Positions 1 through 9,186 of a DNA stretch of 33,903 nt are shown in pieces. Below the pieces are notes generated by a model, which was given only the letters and a program-made list of their open reading frames with translations, was not told the origin of the DNA and did not search any database. Position numbers and translations under genes: made by a program. How positions within the stretch are numbered: position 1 is the stretch's first letter; each line of letters starts with the position of its first letter. Location of the stretch: the NCBI GenBank assembly GCA_037139415.1, contig JBAXGN010000074.1:1-33903 (forward strand), in the 5' to 3' direction. Origin of the DNA: Verrucomicrobiota bacterium (GTDB lineage Bacteria > Verrucomicrobiota > Verrucomicrobiia > Limisphaerales > Fontisphaeraceae).

Positions 1-90
1 CCCTCCCCTGCAACATTATCCAAAAGCAGGATGTTTCGGTACATTGACCTGTGAGCCCTGCTCAAATTCAAGCTTGCGTCAAAAGCGTGG

Positions 91-119
91 TTGAACGCGG
101 CACCGAGTCGGGCTATCCT
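91..119 (+). promoter_or_regulatory. weak candidate sigma-70-type promoter
   Basis: TTGAAC at 91-96 and TATCCT at 114-119 are separated by 17 bases, each matching four of six consensus positions. The start site would lie almost at the ATG at 128, giving a near-leaderless transcript. No Shine-Dalgarno sequence is visible before that ATG, so the proposal is consistent but weak. Nothing else is recognisable in bases 1-127. Confidence 0.2.
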
Positions 120-127
120 GCTCCTTT

Positions 128-1561
128 ATGAATAACATGAAAAACGACAACCTGGTTGGCACCGGTCTTGGCCGGCGTAAATTTCTTGGCACCACGGCGG
201 CTGCCGTGGCTGGCATCTCACTCGTCCCCCGGCACGTCCTGGGCGGACCCAAATTTGTCGCGCCCAGCGAGAAAGTAAACATCGCCATCATCGGCTGCGG
301 TGGCCAGGGACGCACGAACGCGCGCAATCTTTTCCGCCACAACGACGCGCAGATCATCGCGCTGGCCGATCCCATTGAATCGCACAACCTGGATGGTTTT
401 TATTACAAAGGCATGGCGGGACGCCTGCCGGTCAAAGCGGAGATTGAAAAGCAATATTCCGCAACGACGCCCAATTTCAAGGTGTCGGATTATGAGGATT
501 TCCGCGTCATGCTGGAAAAAGAAAAGTCCATTGACGCCATTCTGTGCGCGACGCCGGACCATCAACACGCCTATGTCTGCGTGACGGCCATGCGCCAGGG
601 CAAACATGCCTATTGTGAAAAACCGTTGACGCACAATGTCTGGGAAGCACGACAGGTGGCCAGGGTGGCCAAAGAAACCGGCGTGGCCACGCAGTTGGGC
701 AACCAAGGCCATTCGGACGAGGGCATTCGCCTCACCAGCGAATGGATTTGGGACGGTGCCATTGGCGACGTGCGCGAAGTGCATGCCTGGACCAATGCCT
801 CCCGCTGGAATAAAAAACACACGGGCGGCCGTCCGCCGACCGAGCCGGTGCCCCAGGGAGTGAACTGGGATCTCTGGCTGGGGCCGCGCGAAACACGTCC
901 TTACAGTTCCATCTACTCCCCGGTAAGCTGGCGCGATTTCTGGGATTTCGGCACCGCGCCCATCGGCGACTTTTTCTGCCACAACTTTGACCCGGCACTC
1001 TGGGCGCTGGATTTGCGCGAACCGCTCAGCATCGAAGCCTACGGTGCCGGGGGTGTGGATTCGTACATCGCCCCCGTGGGCGGCCTTTACACCTATCATT
1101 TCGGGCCCCGCAAGAACATGCCGCCGGTCAAATTCACCTGGTATGAAGGCGGCCTGATGCCGGCGCGTCCCGAGTCATTGGAAGAGGACGACCAGCTTGG
1201 CGCCGGTGGCAATGGCATTCTGTTCGTTGGCGACAAGGGCATGATCACTTGCGCTGGATGGGCGGGCAACCCACGGCTGCTGCCGAGTTCCAAGATGGAT
1301 GGCTTCAAACGCCCGGCCAAGACGCTGCCGCGCTCCAAAGGGCATCACCGTGATTGGCTGGATGCCTGCAAAGGCGGACCCCAGGCCAGCGCGAATTTCG
1401 AGTATGGCGCCGCCTTGAGCGAAATTGGCCTGCTCGGTCTGGTCGCGATGCGCGTGGGCAAGAAAATGCTCTGGGATGCCAAGGCCATGAAGTCCCCCAA
1501 TGCGCCTGAGGCGGACAAATATCTAAAAGAAAGCTATCGCCCCGGCTGGGAGATTACTTGA
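128..1561 (+). CDS. Tat-exported Gfo/Idh/MocA-family oxidoreductase
   Basis: A 477-residue NAD(P)-dependent dehydrogenase-like protein, probably acting on a sugar or sugar derivative outside the cytoplasm. The N-terminus carries a twin-arginine signal (R16-R17-K-F-L followed by an Ala-rich hydrophobic stretch to about residue 40). The Rossmann glycine motif is at residues 56-61 (GCGGQG). The family EKP motif, whose lysine is catalytic in many members, is at residues 164-166. The C-terminal half fits the usual alpha/beta substrate domain, and the length is normal for Tat-exported members, which are abundant in Verrucomicrobiota and Planctomycetota. The stop overlaps the next start by one base (TGATG), so the two genes are probably cotranscribed. 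A second in-frame ATG at 137 is an alternative start. The substrate cannot be read from the sequence. The gene has no evident link to the EPS locus. Confidence 0.93.
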   Translation: MNNMKNDNLVGTGLGRRKFLGTTAAAVAGISLVPRHVLGGPKFVAPSEKVNIAIIGCGGQGRTNARNLFRHNDAQIIALADPIESHNLDGFYYKGMAGRLPVKAEIEKQYSATTPNFKVSDYEDFRVMLEKEKSIDAILCATPDHQHAYVCVTAMRQGKHAYCEKPLTHNVWEARQVARVAKETGVATQLGNQGHSDEGIRLTSEWIWDGAIGDVREVHAWTNASRWNKKHTGGRPPTEPVPQGVNWDLWLGPRETRPYSSIYSPVSWRDFWDFGTAPIGDFFCHNFDPALWALDLREPLSIEAYGAGGVDSYIAPVGGLYTYHFGPRKNMPPVKFTWYEGGLMPARPESLEEDDQLGAGGNGILFVGDKGMITCAGWAGNPRLLPSSKMDGFKRPAKTLPRSKGHHRDWLDACKGGPQASANFEYGAALSEIGLLGLVAMRVGKKMLWDAKAMKSPNAPEADKYLKESYRPGWEIT

Positions 1562-4476
1562 TGCTCCGAAACGTTGCGTGGAAACAGAGTCGCCTGATCG
1601 CAAACGATCTGGCGGCTCCGTTTTTCATTTGGCTCGCCTGCCTGTGCCTTGCGGGCGGGCGTGGAAACGCCGGCGACTGGCCCATGTGGCGGGCCGATGC
1701 GGGCCGAACCGCGAGCGTGGCACCGTCACTACCGGAAAAGTTGAAGGTACTGTGGACCCGGGAACTGGCCCCGCTTGCGCCCGCTTACCGGGATGTGCGC
1801 CTGCAGTTTGATCGCGGTTATGAACCCGTGGTGCTGGGAAAACGTCTTTTCCTGGCCTCTTCACGCGATGACAGTATCACGGCCTATGATACGGATACCG
1901 GGGCGCAACTCTGGAAAATTTATACTGATGGTCCGGTGCGTTTCGCTCCCGTGGCGGGCGATGGGCGGGTAATCTTCGGGTCCGATGACGGATCGGTGCG
2001 CTGTGTGGCGGCTGCCACCGGCGAATTGCGCTGGCAAAAACGCGCGGTGCCGTCGGATCGCCAACTATTGGGTAACGGACGCCTTATCTCGGTGTGGCCG
2101 ATTCGGGGCGGGCCCGTGTTGCGGGATGGGCGGGTGTATTTCGCGGCAGGGGTCTGGCCGCTGGAAGGCGTGTTTATTTATTGCCTGGAGGCAGTCACGG
2201 GCAAAGTAATTTGGCTCAATGACCGCACGGGTTACATTTACGGGGTGCATCCGCACCAGGCACAGGCTTTTGGTGGCGTGGCACCCCAGGGTTACCTGTT
2301 GATTGATGGTGCTGATTTGGTGGTGCCCAGCAGTTCAGCATATCCGGCCCGTTTTGATCTCGCCACGGGCACATTGAAAGAGTTTTCCTTGCCAAAAATG
2401 GCCAGGTATCCGGGCGGCTGGTTCGCCTCGACGACGACGAATGGATGGGTGAAACTTAACCTGAGCACCTTGGTATTTGATGCCGGGGTGAACACCAACC
2501 GGCACGAAGACAAACCGCATCAGCAGGGCGTGCCGGGCGTCCGTCGCAGTTTCCGCGCGGGCGATCGAGAATGGAGTTTCGACCAACCCATGCCTGAAAT
2601 ATCAGGTAAGGTGCATAGCATGATCGCAGCCGATGAGAAATGTTTCGTCGTCACCGAAGAGGGGTGCCTGTACGCGCTCACAGCCCCGGAGCAGGTGAAG
2701 GGTGAGGCGCAACAGTGGCGTCGGGAGCCGATTGTGGCGGCGGCCAAGGGAAGCCAGCAAGACGCGGTTGAAAATTTTCTAGCCGCAGCGGCGACGCAGC
2801 ACGGTTACGCTGTGGTATTAGGCCTGGGCGAACCGGAGTTCCTTGCATCACTGGCTGGCCAGACCGACTTTAAGATTCTGGCGCTGATCGCTGAGAGTGA
2901 CGATATTTCAGCAGCGCGAACGCGTTTGGCCGCAGCCCGGTTTCAGGGAGAACGAGTGGCTCTGCGCCAAACGTCGCCCACCAACGCTGGTTTGCCACCG
3001 TATTTCGCCAGCGTAATCGTGCTCGCTCCCGGCACTCCGTTACCCGACGCGGCGACGCTGAAACAGATGTATTCCTGGCTGCGTCCTTACGGCGGTAAAC
3101 TCATTGGCCCGCCGGCGCTCCGAAAACTTGCCGAGTCCGTGCGCCTGCCGCAGGCCAACCTCACGCAGCACGCGAAGGGACTGGTCATCCTCTCCCGTGA
3201 AGGCGCCCTGGAGGGCAGCACAAACTATAAAGGCGATTGGCTGCCGAGCGCGGACGCGCTGGTGAAAGCGCCGGTCGGAGTGCTGTGGTTTGACGATACG
3301 TTGGGAAATTTTAAACGCGCGCCACAACCGAAGTTCGTGGATGGAGTGATGATCACTGCCGATAAAGACTGGCTGGATGCCTCCACCCGCAAAGGAAACG
3401 TGGACTATCGCCTGCGACCAGCCGTGTTCAGCGATGTCTATACCGGACGCGTGCTTCAAGCTGATGAGGCACCCGAGCTGCGCCAGCAATTCGGCCAACT
3501 CGATTTGCAAAAGATCCAGCCCAGCCAATACCGGCCGCCCACCCAAAAGGATGATTGGAAACCGGAAGCGCCACGGGCCGGGACCCGGCTGAATCCACTC
3601 ACCAGCGAGCGTGAGCCGCGGGTATTTCCAAAAAGCTACGGTTGCGATGGCGGCTTTGATTACGGTTTGCTCTACACCATGCGCTCGGGCACGGCGGCTT
3701 TTTACGATCTGCGCAGTGACAGCGGCACGATTCACATCAGTGGACCACGTTCCGGATGCACCAGCAGCATCATTCCCGCCAATGGCCTGCTCAACGTGCC
3801 CTACTTCTACGAAGGTTGCAGTTGCAGCTATCCCCTGCCCATGGCGCTCGCCCTGGTTCACCTGCCACCCGCCTTTGAACAATGGGCGGCTTGGGGAAAC
3901 GTCCCGGCCACCAACCTCGACGGCAAGATCGAACGGCTGGGCCTGAATTTCGGCGCGCCCGGGGATCGCCGAACCGAGGACAGTACGCTATGGCTGGGTT
4001 ACCCCTCGGTCGGTGGTCCCTCACCAAAAATCAATGTTCGCACTGAACCTGCGGAACCCGTGACCTATTATCATCACTCGATATGGATCGAGGGTGGTGA
4101 AGGCTGGCCTTGGGTTGCCGCTTCCGGTTGCCAGGGATTGCGGACCGTGACTTTGTCCGGTCTGAAAAACGGTCGCTACACGGTACGCCTGATCTTTGCC
4201 GAGCCTGATCGCGCAATGACCTCAGACGGACGGCGTTTCGATTTACGGGTACAGGACCGCGTGGCGTTGTCGAACTTCAGTGTGCTGGCTGAAGCCGGTG
4301 GTGTCCTGCGCGTGGTCACGAAGACCGTGCCAAAGGTGGACGTGAAGGAAGGCACGCTCACCGTGACGCTCACCGCGCGCCAGGGCGAGACTCTACTAAG
4401 CGGCCTGGAGATTATCCGGGAAGGACTGGCCGTGGGTGCCCTGCCATTCCCGGCACGAGCGCCAGGATGGCAGTGA
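1561..4476 (+). CDS. secreted PQQ-like beta-propeller protein with C-terminal malectin-like domain
   Basis: A protein of 971 residues from the ATG at 1561; an in-frame TTG one codon upstream (1558) is possible. A hydrophobic N-terminal segment ends in an Ala/Gly-rich region, consistent with a signal peptide. Residues about 38-380 contain repeats of the type 'Y.tdTG...W' typical of PQQ/BamB-like propeller blades. Residues about 400-490 resemble a degraded Rossmann/methyltransferase-like insert (VVLGLGEPEF, then AARTRLAAARF and LPPYFASVIV). The region from about 680 to 790 is Cys-rich. The last ~120 residues, from WIEGGEGWPW through YTVRLIFAEPD to LLSGLEIIREG, fit a malectin-like carbohydrate-binding fold. 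No enzyme activity can be assigned. It is probably an extracytoplasmic protein that binds or organises polysaccharide. It is convergent with the glycosyltransferase gene on the other strand, with a 6-base gap. Confidence 0.85.
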   Translation: MLRNVAWKQSRLIANDLAAPFFIWLACLCLAGGRGNAGDWPMWRADAGRTASVAPSLPEKLKVLWTRELAPLAPAYRDVRLQFDRGYEPVVLGKRLFLASSRDDSITAYDTDTGAQLWKIYTDGPVRFAPVAGDGRVIFGSDDGSVRCVAAATGELRWQKRAVPSDRQLLGNGRLISVWPIRGGPVLRDGRVYFAAGVWPLEGVFIYCLEAVTGKVIWLNDRTGYIYGVHPHQAQAFGGVAPQGYLLIDGADLVVPSSSAYPARFDLATGTLKEFSLPKMARYPGGWFASTTTNGWVKLNLSTLVFDAGVNTNRHEDKPHQQGVPGVRRSFRAGDREWSFDQPMPEISGKVHSMIAADEKCFVVTEEGCLYALTAPEQVKGEAQQWRREPIVAAAKGSQQDAVENFLAAAATQHGYAVVLGLGEPEFLASLAGQTDFKILALIAESDDISAARTRLAAARFQGERVALRQTSPTNAGLPPYFASVIVLAPGTPLPDAATLKQMYSWLRPYGGKLIGPPALRKLAESVRLPQANLTQHAKGLVILSREGALEGSTNYKGDWLPSADALVKAPVGVLWFDDTLGNFKRAPQPKFVDGVMITADKDWLDASTRKGNVDYRLRPAVFSDVYTGRVLQADEAPELRQQFGQLDLQKIQPSQYRPPTQKDDWKPEAPRAGTRLNPLTSEREPRVFPKSYGCDGGFDYGLLYTMRSGTAAFYDLRSDSGTIHISGPRSGCTSSIIPANGLLNVPYFYEGCSCSYPLPMALALVHLPPAFEQWAAWGNVPATNLDGKIERLGLNFGAPGDRRTEDSTLWLGYPSVGGPSPKINVRTEPAEPVTYYHHSIWIEGGEGWPWVAASGCQGLRTVTLSGLKNGRYTVRLIFAEPDRAMTSDGRRFDLRVQDRVALSNFSVLAEAGGVLRVVTKTVPKVDVKEGTLTVTLTARQGETLLSGLEIIREGLAVGALPFPARAPGWQ
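4441..4473. terminator. possible hairpin at the convergent gene ends
   Basis: CTGCCAT (4441-4447) pairs with ATGGCAG (4467-4473), and the stem extends inward with one bulge. The hairpin sits at the end of the propeller gene, just before the convergent stop codons at 4476 and 4483. It could slow polymerase from both directions, but no T-run follows on either strand. It is not a classical intrinsic terminator. Confidence 0.22.
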
Positions 4477-4482
4477 ATTGGG

Positions 4483-5322
4483 TTACCTGTCGTTCTTGAA
4501 TATTTTATAGGCCAAGGGCCAAAAGAGCCAAGCCGCAAGACGGCCTTTGTGAGTTTGAATGCCAGCCAGTTCATCTGAAGCTTTAGTTGGGTGGAGTGCC
4601 CATCGCAACAAGTGTTTGCCCAGCATGCAGCAGGTTGCTTTCGGTCCCAGCCAGCACACTTTTAAATGGTGCTGATGGGCCAAATGGAAGGTGACTACGG
4701 CAAAGATAAAGTAACGCGCATTGCCGGAGCGCTGATAGCTGAAGTCGAACTTTAAACGTTGGCAGGTATGGCCGCGCTTAAGTTGTTCCAACGTCCACGC
4801 AGAGTCCTCCATCGTGGGCACGGATTCGTCAAAAGGGACTGATTCCCAGAGCCGGCGGCGAAAGATACCCATGCTGTTTGAATAGATGGAACCGAACTTC
4901 AAGCCTTTGGATTTAAGTTCGGACCAGGTGATGGCATCGGAGTAGAAAGGGTCATCGTCCCACCGGGCACTGGCGCACGCAGTCTGGGGATCGGACATCG
5001 TACCTACCAGTTGACTGATCGCATCAGGGGAGTTGAGCACAGTGTGCGAACTGAGGATAAGCACGAGGTCAGTCGGACAATGACGCACGGCGAAATTCAG
5101 GACCCGTGGATGTTTATAGGGCTCGGTCCAATTGAATACCTGTGCCCCTGCGCTTTTCATCAGCGCAACGGAATGGTCGGTGCTTTGGTTGTCCACCCCC
5201 ACGATGAGGTCCGGTTGGACAGTTTGGCGCCGCAGTGCCGCGAGCACGTCTGGCAGCGTCCGGGCGGAGTTTTTGAAGCGGATAATGACCCCGAGAGTGG
5301 GACGTGAGGCGGCGGGATTCAT
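4483..5322 (-). CDS. glycosyltransferase family 2
   Basis: A 279-residue GT-A-type sugar transferase. The N-terminus (LGVIIRFKNSARTLPDVLAA, then VGVDNQSTDHS) is the standard nucleotide-binding half of GT2 enzymes. A later motif, MEDSAWTLEQLKRG, is the acidic ED region that usually supplies the catalytic base. The expected DxD strand reads LILSSHTVLNSPD, so the usual acidic pair is not clear, as in some rhamnosyltransferase-like GT2 proteins. No membrane segment is obvious. It is the last gene of the six-gene minus-strand operon and overlaps the EpsI-like gene by 4 bases (ATGA). Donor and acceptor are unknown. Its position suggests either glycosylation of the sorted protein or a contribution to the EPS. 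Confidence 0.85.
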   Translation of the reverse strand: MNPAASRPTLGVIIRFKNSARTLPDVLAALRRQTVQPDLIVGVDNQSTDHSVALMKSAGAQVFNWTEPYKHPRVLNFAVRHCPTDLVLILSSHTVLNSPDAISQLVGTMSDPQTACASARWDDDPFYSDAITWSELKSKGLKFGSIYSNSMGIFRRRLWESVPFDESVPTMEDSAWTLEQLKRGHTCQRLKFDFSYQRSGNARYFIFAVVTFHLAHQHHLKVCWLGPKATCCMLGKHLLRWALHPTKASDELAGIQTHKGRLAAWLFWPLAYKIFKNDR

Positions 5323-5909
5323 AGTTCAAAAAGGGATGGGCACCGGCTGAAAACATTATCCCAAGCGACGGTTTCCGAACCGGTGGGCTGGAGGATGACC
5401 AGCACCGGCTCATTGCCGGAGCGGCCAAGGGTAAGCCGGCGGAGTGTACTTTGCCACCAGGCGCGCAGAGCTGAAGCGTGGCGCCGGGTTCCGTCCGAAA
5501 ACCAGATCACGGCCTCGGCGGATTCCGAATTACGCGCCAATTTCAACCATCTGGCTTCCCCGCCAGGCACGGAGACCTCCAGCGAGGTCCCCACTTTCCA
5601 ACCCGCACCCCGGAAGCAATAAAGGGGATCGTGGACCGCATGGCGATCACGCGAACCGTCAATCGCCAGGAGCACAAAGCGCTGCCGGCCGACCTGGTAA
5701 AGGCGTTTGACCACATTGGCGTTGTGGTAAACCTGTTTTTCCGTTTCATTCAGTGGCAATTCTTGCGCCGAAAAGCCCAGGCCTTTGCTTGGCAGGGCGG
5801 CCAGCCGGCTGTTTGATGAGGTGCAGGATGGCGCGAATTCCCAAAGCAAACTGACTGTGATGGCAAGCGCCAGTCCGATCCATAAGAATATGCGTTTCTT
5901 ATCTTTCAT
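5319..5909 (-). CDS. epsI: EpsI-like exosortase-associated protein (DUF3485 type)
   Basis: A 196-residue protein with one N-terminal membrane anchor (residues about 8-25) and an extracytoplasmic domain. The segment HDP (93-95), C98 and GAGW (101-104), where C98 sits in an arrangement like the family's 'HxPxxCxxxxGW', matches EpsI/DUF3485. In some bacteria EpsI is fused to the C-terminus of the exosortase; here it is a separate chain. Its molecular role is not settled; it accompanies exosortases and EPS export. It overlaps the upstream membrane-protein gene by 11 bases and the downstream glycosyltransferase by 4. Family assignment is by recognised motif only. Confidence 0.8.
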   Translation of the reverse strand: MKDKKRIFLWIGLALAITVSLLWEFAPSCTSSNSRLAALPSKGLGFSAQELPLNETEKQVYHNANVVKRLYQVGRQRFVLLAIDGSRDRHAVHDPLYCFRGAGWKVGTSLEVSVPGGEARWLKLARNSESAEAVIWFSDGTRRHASALRAWWQSTLRRLTLGRSGNEPVLVILQPTGSETVAWDNVFSRCPSLFEL

Positions 5910-6399
5910 TCAGGGTAACCTTGGTTATGGCACGCGTGGACTTGAAGCCGAGGAATACGGCCAAGGCCGCCAGCGCAATTCTGAGCCCAAGCACGCCGCT
6001 GGGCGTGGCGTTTTGAGCGAGGGAGCCAAGCAGCGGCATCCAGCAGAGCGAAAGTCCCAACCATATCAGGCGGTTCGGAAAAGTCGGAAGCAACAGCCAA
6101 ACTGCACCAGCCAGTGCCAGGTGTCCGAGCAAGTGGATATCCAACATCACACTAAGCAGCGATATCGCCAGCACCAGCCACGTTAGCCAGACCGCAGGCC
6201 TCGGAATTCGCTCCGCACCAGCATTGGATTCCGATCGAAAAACAGCGATGAGCAGAGGCGTCAGCCAAAGGATAAAGGCCAGCCAGCCAAGCCGGTCAAA
6301 CGGCGAATGACGCCAAGCCAGCAGCAGGTCCGACGCGCGCCAAGCACAAAAGGCGGCAACCGCCCACTCGACGCGAACGTTGAAAGGCCAGGCTTTCAT
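5899..6399 (-). CDS. small polytopic membrane protein of the exosortase operon
   Basis: A 166-residue hydrophobic protein with about four or five membrane segments (roughly residues 36-52, 68-88, 90-106, 110-125 and 135-152), several rich in Trp and Leu. I do not recognise a family and no catalytic motif is visible. Because it lies between exosortase and EpsI with overlapping reading frames on both sides (4 and 11 bases), it is probably a partner of the sorting enzyme. It may supply the membrane portion that other exosortases carry in one longer chain, since the exosortase here is fairly short. That interpretation is an inference. Confidence 0.7.
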   Translation of the reverse strand: MKAWPFNVRVEWAVAAFCAWRASDLLLAWRHSPFDRLGWLAFILWLTPLLIAVFRSESNAGAERIPRPAVWLTWLVLAISLLSVMLDIHLLGHLALAGAVWLLLPTFPNRLIWLGLSLCWMPLLGSLAQNATPSGVLGLRIALAALAVFLGFKSTRAITKVTLNER

Positions 6400-7208
6400 C
6401 CCTGTGCCAACTTTGGTTTAAGGTATTTCCGACAAATGGAAAATGCCAATCCACACAAAGCGAACATGGCCGCCAATACGCACCACCCACCCACCTCATG
6501 AAACCAGCCACCGGCAAATTCCGGGCCGAAGCTCAAAGCCACAACGCTGATGACCAGAACCCGGGCCGTATTCGCCACCCAGGCCAGCAAAGGCAGAGTG
6601 GCAAGACCCCACCAGTAAGTCCGGCGGCCGCCGAGTTGCAGGAAGGCCATCGTGACACCGGCGATAAGCATGGCTTGGAGCGCGCGCAAGCCTGAACAGG
6701 CGGGGGTGATATCGATGGGCAAACCTTGTACCACCAGTTGAGTGCCCTGCCGAGCAACTTCAAAGCCAACACTGTGGAAGACATGCTCCGCAGTCCAGGC
6801 AGCCGACAGCCGGCACCACCAGCCCAACTGCGGAAAGTCGAGGAGTAGCCAAGGAAAGGCCAATATTGGAAGCACCAGGAGTTGTCGCATTCGTATCCCT
6901 GAACTTAGCTCCGTGCGAGGCTGCAGCCAACTCCAAAGTGCGGCCGTCCATGAGATGGTCAGTAGCAGGGTCAGATTGGTCGCCACCCCAAGCACCAGCA
7001 TTATTCCAGCGAGCACAAGCGCGGGTGCGTGACAGTTGAGCACTTCGGTCCGGAAGCGCCATGGCGCTCCAAGCCATATAAATAAAGGCAATCCGGCCAA
7101 GATGGGAAGCGTCTCATCCGCCGCAGCTATCCAAGCAGGATCCCGCAGCCAGATAAATGCGGCAAACGCGAATAAGAGCGATAGGGCGAAGTAATCTCTC
7201 GGTTTCAT
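6396..7208 (-). CDS. xrt: exosortase (archaeosortase/exosortase family transpeptidase)
   Basis: A 270-residue integral membrane protein, predicted to cut PEP-CTERM tails and attach or release the protein at the cell surface. The signature residues are all present in the expected order: C171 in PACSGLR, R216 in NTARV and H237 in WFHEVGGW. These match the Cys/Arg/His catalytic triad of the family. About eight hydrophobic segments are visible. The likely substrate gene lies two genes upstream in the same operon. Start and stop overlap the flanking genes by 4 bases each, indicating coupled translation. The subclass (A, B, C and so on) cannot be decided by eye; EpsI is a separate protein here. Confidence 0.93.
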   Translation of the reverse strand: MKPRDYFALSLLFAFAAFIWLRDPAWIAAADETLPILAGLPLFIWLGAPWRFRTEVLNCHAPALVLAGIMLVLGVATNLTLLLTISWTAALWSWLQPRTELSSGIRMRQLLVLPILAFPWLLLDFPQLGWWCRLSAAWTAEHVFHSVGFEVARQGTQLVVQGLPIDITPACSGLRALQAMLIAGVTMAFLQLGGRRTYWWGLATLPLLAWVANTARVLVISVVALSFGPEFAGGWFHEVGGWCVLAAMFALCGLAFSICRKYLKPKLAQG

Positions 7209-9151
7209 CGGGTTGCTTCCGCCTTGGTGATGGTCAGCAGGTTTTCACGAAGTTGGAGTTCGTCGGGCATCAGCAGCAACAACTCTTCCGTCAACTGGCG
7301 GGCAACCTTCCATTGCCGGTTTGCGAAGGCTTGCTGCGCGAGCCAGGTCTTCGCCTCAATGGATTCGGCAGCAATGGCATGGTAAATCTTCTCAACTTCG
7401 TTGGTACGCCCTTGAAACAGCGCCAAGCGGGCTAAAATTTCCTGTCCACTAACGCTTTGGGCCAGGCGCGGTTGCTGCAGAACAGTGGCCGCAGCGGTGG
7501 CGAATTCGCGCCGCTCCGATTGCGCCAAGGCAAGCAACCAAGCGGCGCGCTGACCGACATCAGAATTCAGCAAAGCCAAGGGGGCCAGTTTTTGAAGGGC
7601 ACCCTCGGTTTGATTATCGGCAAGCAGCAATTCAGCACGCAAGAGTTCCAGTTCAGGCGTCGATTTCTGTTGGGCAAGATAGTCGCGGGCCGTCGCTGGC
7701 TTGCGATTGTAACGCAGCGACTGGGCAATGCCATAGGCGAACCAGCTTGGATTGGTGGAATCGGCAAAGTTGGCGAATTGAAGCGCGGCCTCGCGCCAAC
7801 CAACGGCTAAAAACGCCGCCGCCAACGCGTTACGCCCGTGCAGCAGGGCGTCTAGTTCTGGCGACAAGTTCAAGCGTGTGCCGTTCGGATGCGGGCCGTG
7901 AAGGGCTTCCTTCAACTGCACCAGGAACTGGTGACTGGTTGTCTTTGGCGCACCGCTGTTGGAGCGGACAGGACTTAGCGGACGCTTTAGCCGGTAACTT
8001 AAAATATCATCAAGGGTGGCTAACAACTCAGGCTGCAACGACAGCGCGCGCGGAGGGGGGAACCGAATCGAGTCGAGCGCTTCATTTTCCCGTCCAGCGT
8101 GGAGAAGTTCCAGCAGGCGCAGCCAAAAGACTTCCGGCCGTTCCTGTGCCAAAACGCGGGCGTTGGGCAGCAATGTGAAGGCGTTTTCATCCCAAAAATG
8201 ATCGGCGGGCAGATTACGAACCAGCACGGCAAGGGGTGTCAAATGGCTGGAAGTTGAAGAATCATTGGGGGTGATGTTTGGTGAACCGGCCACCAACTTG
8301 TTCCAGAATAGGAACTTGAGTTGCATGAAATCGAGCCCGGAAATATTCAGTGCTTCCTGCCAGGTTTTCAGGGCAAAATCACAATTACCTTGCCGCTGGT
8401 AAAACTCGGCAAGCTGGTCTCGCACCAGCGGGTTTTTAGGATCAGCAACCAGTGCGGCCACATACTCAACGCGGGCATCGGCGAACTTGCCAAGGCTTTC
8501 GAGAATCTGGGCGCGAAATGAGTGAATATCGGGATTGCGCGGGTCAAGCTGATTGGCGCGGTCCAGCAAGGCCCAGGATTCAGAGAGCTTTCGCGTGGCG
8601 GTCAGTAAGGCAAGGCGCACCAACCGGGTAGCCTCGGCGGGGCCGGAAAAACTCCGTGAACGCAGCAGCGCTTCGGCCTCCCGAGGTTTGCCGCGCAGCG
8701 CGAGCGCGTCGGAGTCGAGCGCCAACCACCGATGCGGCTGTTGCTCCCGGTTCGCCCAAGCGCGACGTATCTTCTCGAACTCGCTTTGTTCGTGCGCATG
8801 AAAATACGCGCGTGCCACCAACAACGAAGCCTCTTCATGCGCGAGTACGCGTTCCGGATGTCTTTCGTAGAAGGCGGTAAGCCGTGGCAATTGGCGGGCG
8901 GTAGTCAACGCATCAAGTTCCAAAGCCGACCAAGGTAGTTTTGAGTTCGTCCGGGCCTGAGACTGGACGATGACTAATACTTCGTTGGGCTGATGGTCCC
9001 GCAGGAGTTGCTGCGCTTTGGCAAAGGCACGTTCTTCCTGCCGGTTGATGACGAACTCCCGCCAGGCTTTGAAACCAGCAATGGCCCCAATGATCCCGAC
9101 TAGCACACCAAGAGCAAGGGCGAGGAGGAGGATGGGGCGATTTTTCTTCAT
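7205..9151 (-). CDS. membrane-anchored TPR-repeat protein
   Basis: A 648-residue protein starting at the ATG at 9151 (MKKNRPILLL). The open frame extends upstream to 9265, but that would overlap the PEP-CTERM gene by 79 bases; the internal start leaves a 35-base gap and begins directly with a basic residue cluster plus a membrane helix (residues about 5-27). The rest is helical with tetratricopeptide-like units, for example LLDRANQLDPRNPDIHSFRAQ and later AEFYQRQGNCDFALKTWQEAL. It is probably a periplasmic scaffold. Exosortase/EPS loci often carry a TPR protein (PrsT in proteobacteria). This one holds the same position in the operon, but I cannot show that it is an orthologue. Confidence 0.8.
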   Translation of the reverse strand: MKKNRPILLLALALGVLVGIIGAIAGFKAWREFVINRQEERAFAKAQQLLRDHQPNEVLVIVQSQARTNSKLPWSALELDALTTARQLPRLTAFYERHPERVLAHEEASLLVARAYFHAHEQSEFEKIRRAWANREQQPHRWLALDSDALALRGKPREAEALLRSRSFSGPAEATRLVRLALLTATRKLSESWALLDRANQLDPRNPDIHSFRAQILESLGKFADARVEYVAALVADPKNPLVRDQLAEFYQRQGNCDFALKTWQEALNISGLDFMQLKFLFWNKLVAGSPNITPNDSSTSSHLTPLAVLVRNLPADHFWDENAFTLLPNARVLAQERPEVFWLRLLELLHAGRENEALDSIRFPPPRALSLQPELLATLDDILSYRLKRPLSPVRSNSGAPKTTSHQFLVQLKEALHGPHPNGTRLNLSPELDALLHGRNALAAAFLAVGWREAALQFANFADSTNPSWFAYGIAQSLRYNRKPATARDYLAQQKSTPELELLRAELLLADNQTEGALQKLAPLALLNSDVGQRAAWLLALAQSERREFATAAATVLQQPRLAQSVSGQEILARLALFQGRTNEVEKIYHAIAAESIEAKTWLAQQAFANRQWKVARQLTEELLLLMPDELQLRENLLTITKAEATR

Positions 9152-9186
9152 GACCGTATAAACGCTGTATTCAGTGAACGTCGAGA

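Noticed and set aside
186-202. Sigma-54-like sequence TTGGCACC-ACGG-CGGCT
   Set aside because: It has the right GG-N10-GC spacing but lies inside the coding sequence for the Tat signal peptide, with no gene start downstream; a chance match in GC-rich sequence.
218-1099. Long open frame (293 codons) on the minus strand inside the oxidoreductase gene
   Set aside because: It lies entirely opposite a well-supported gene, has no recognisable domain, and is expected from GC-rich codon usage. The same reasoning removes the long antisense frames at 3040-3882, 13823-14518, 26614-27399, 29199-29945 and 32361-33083.
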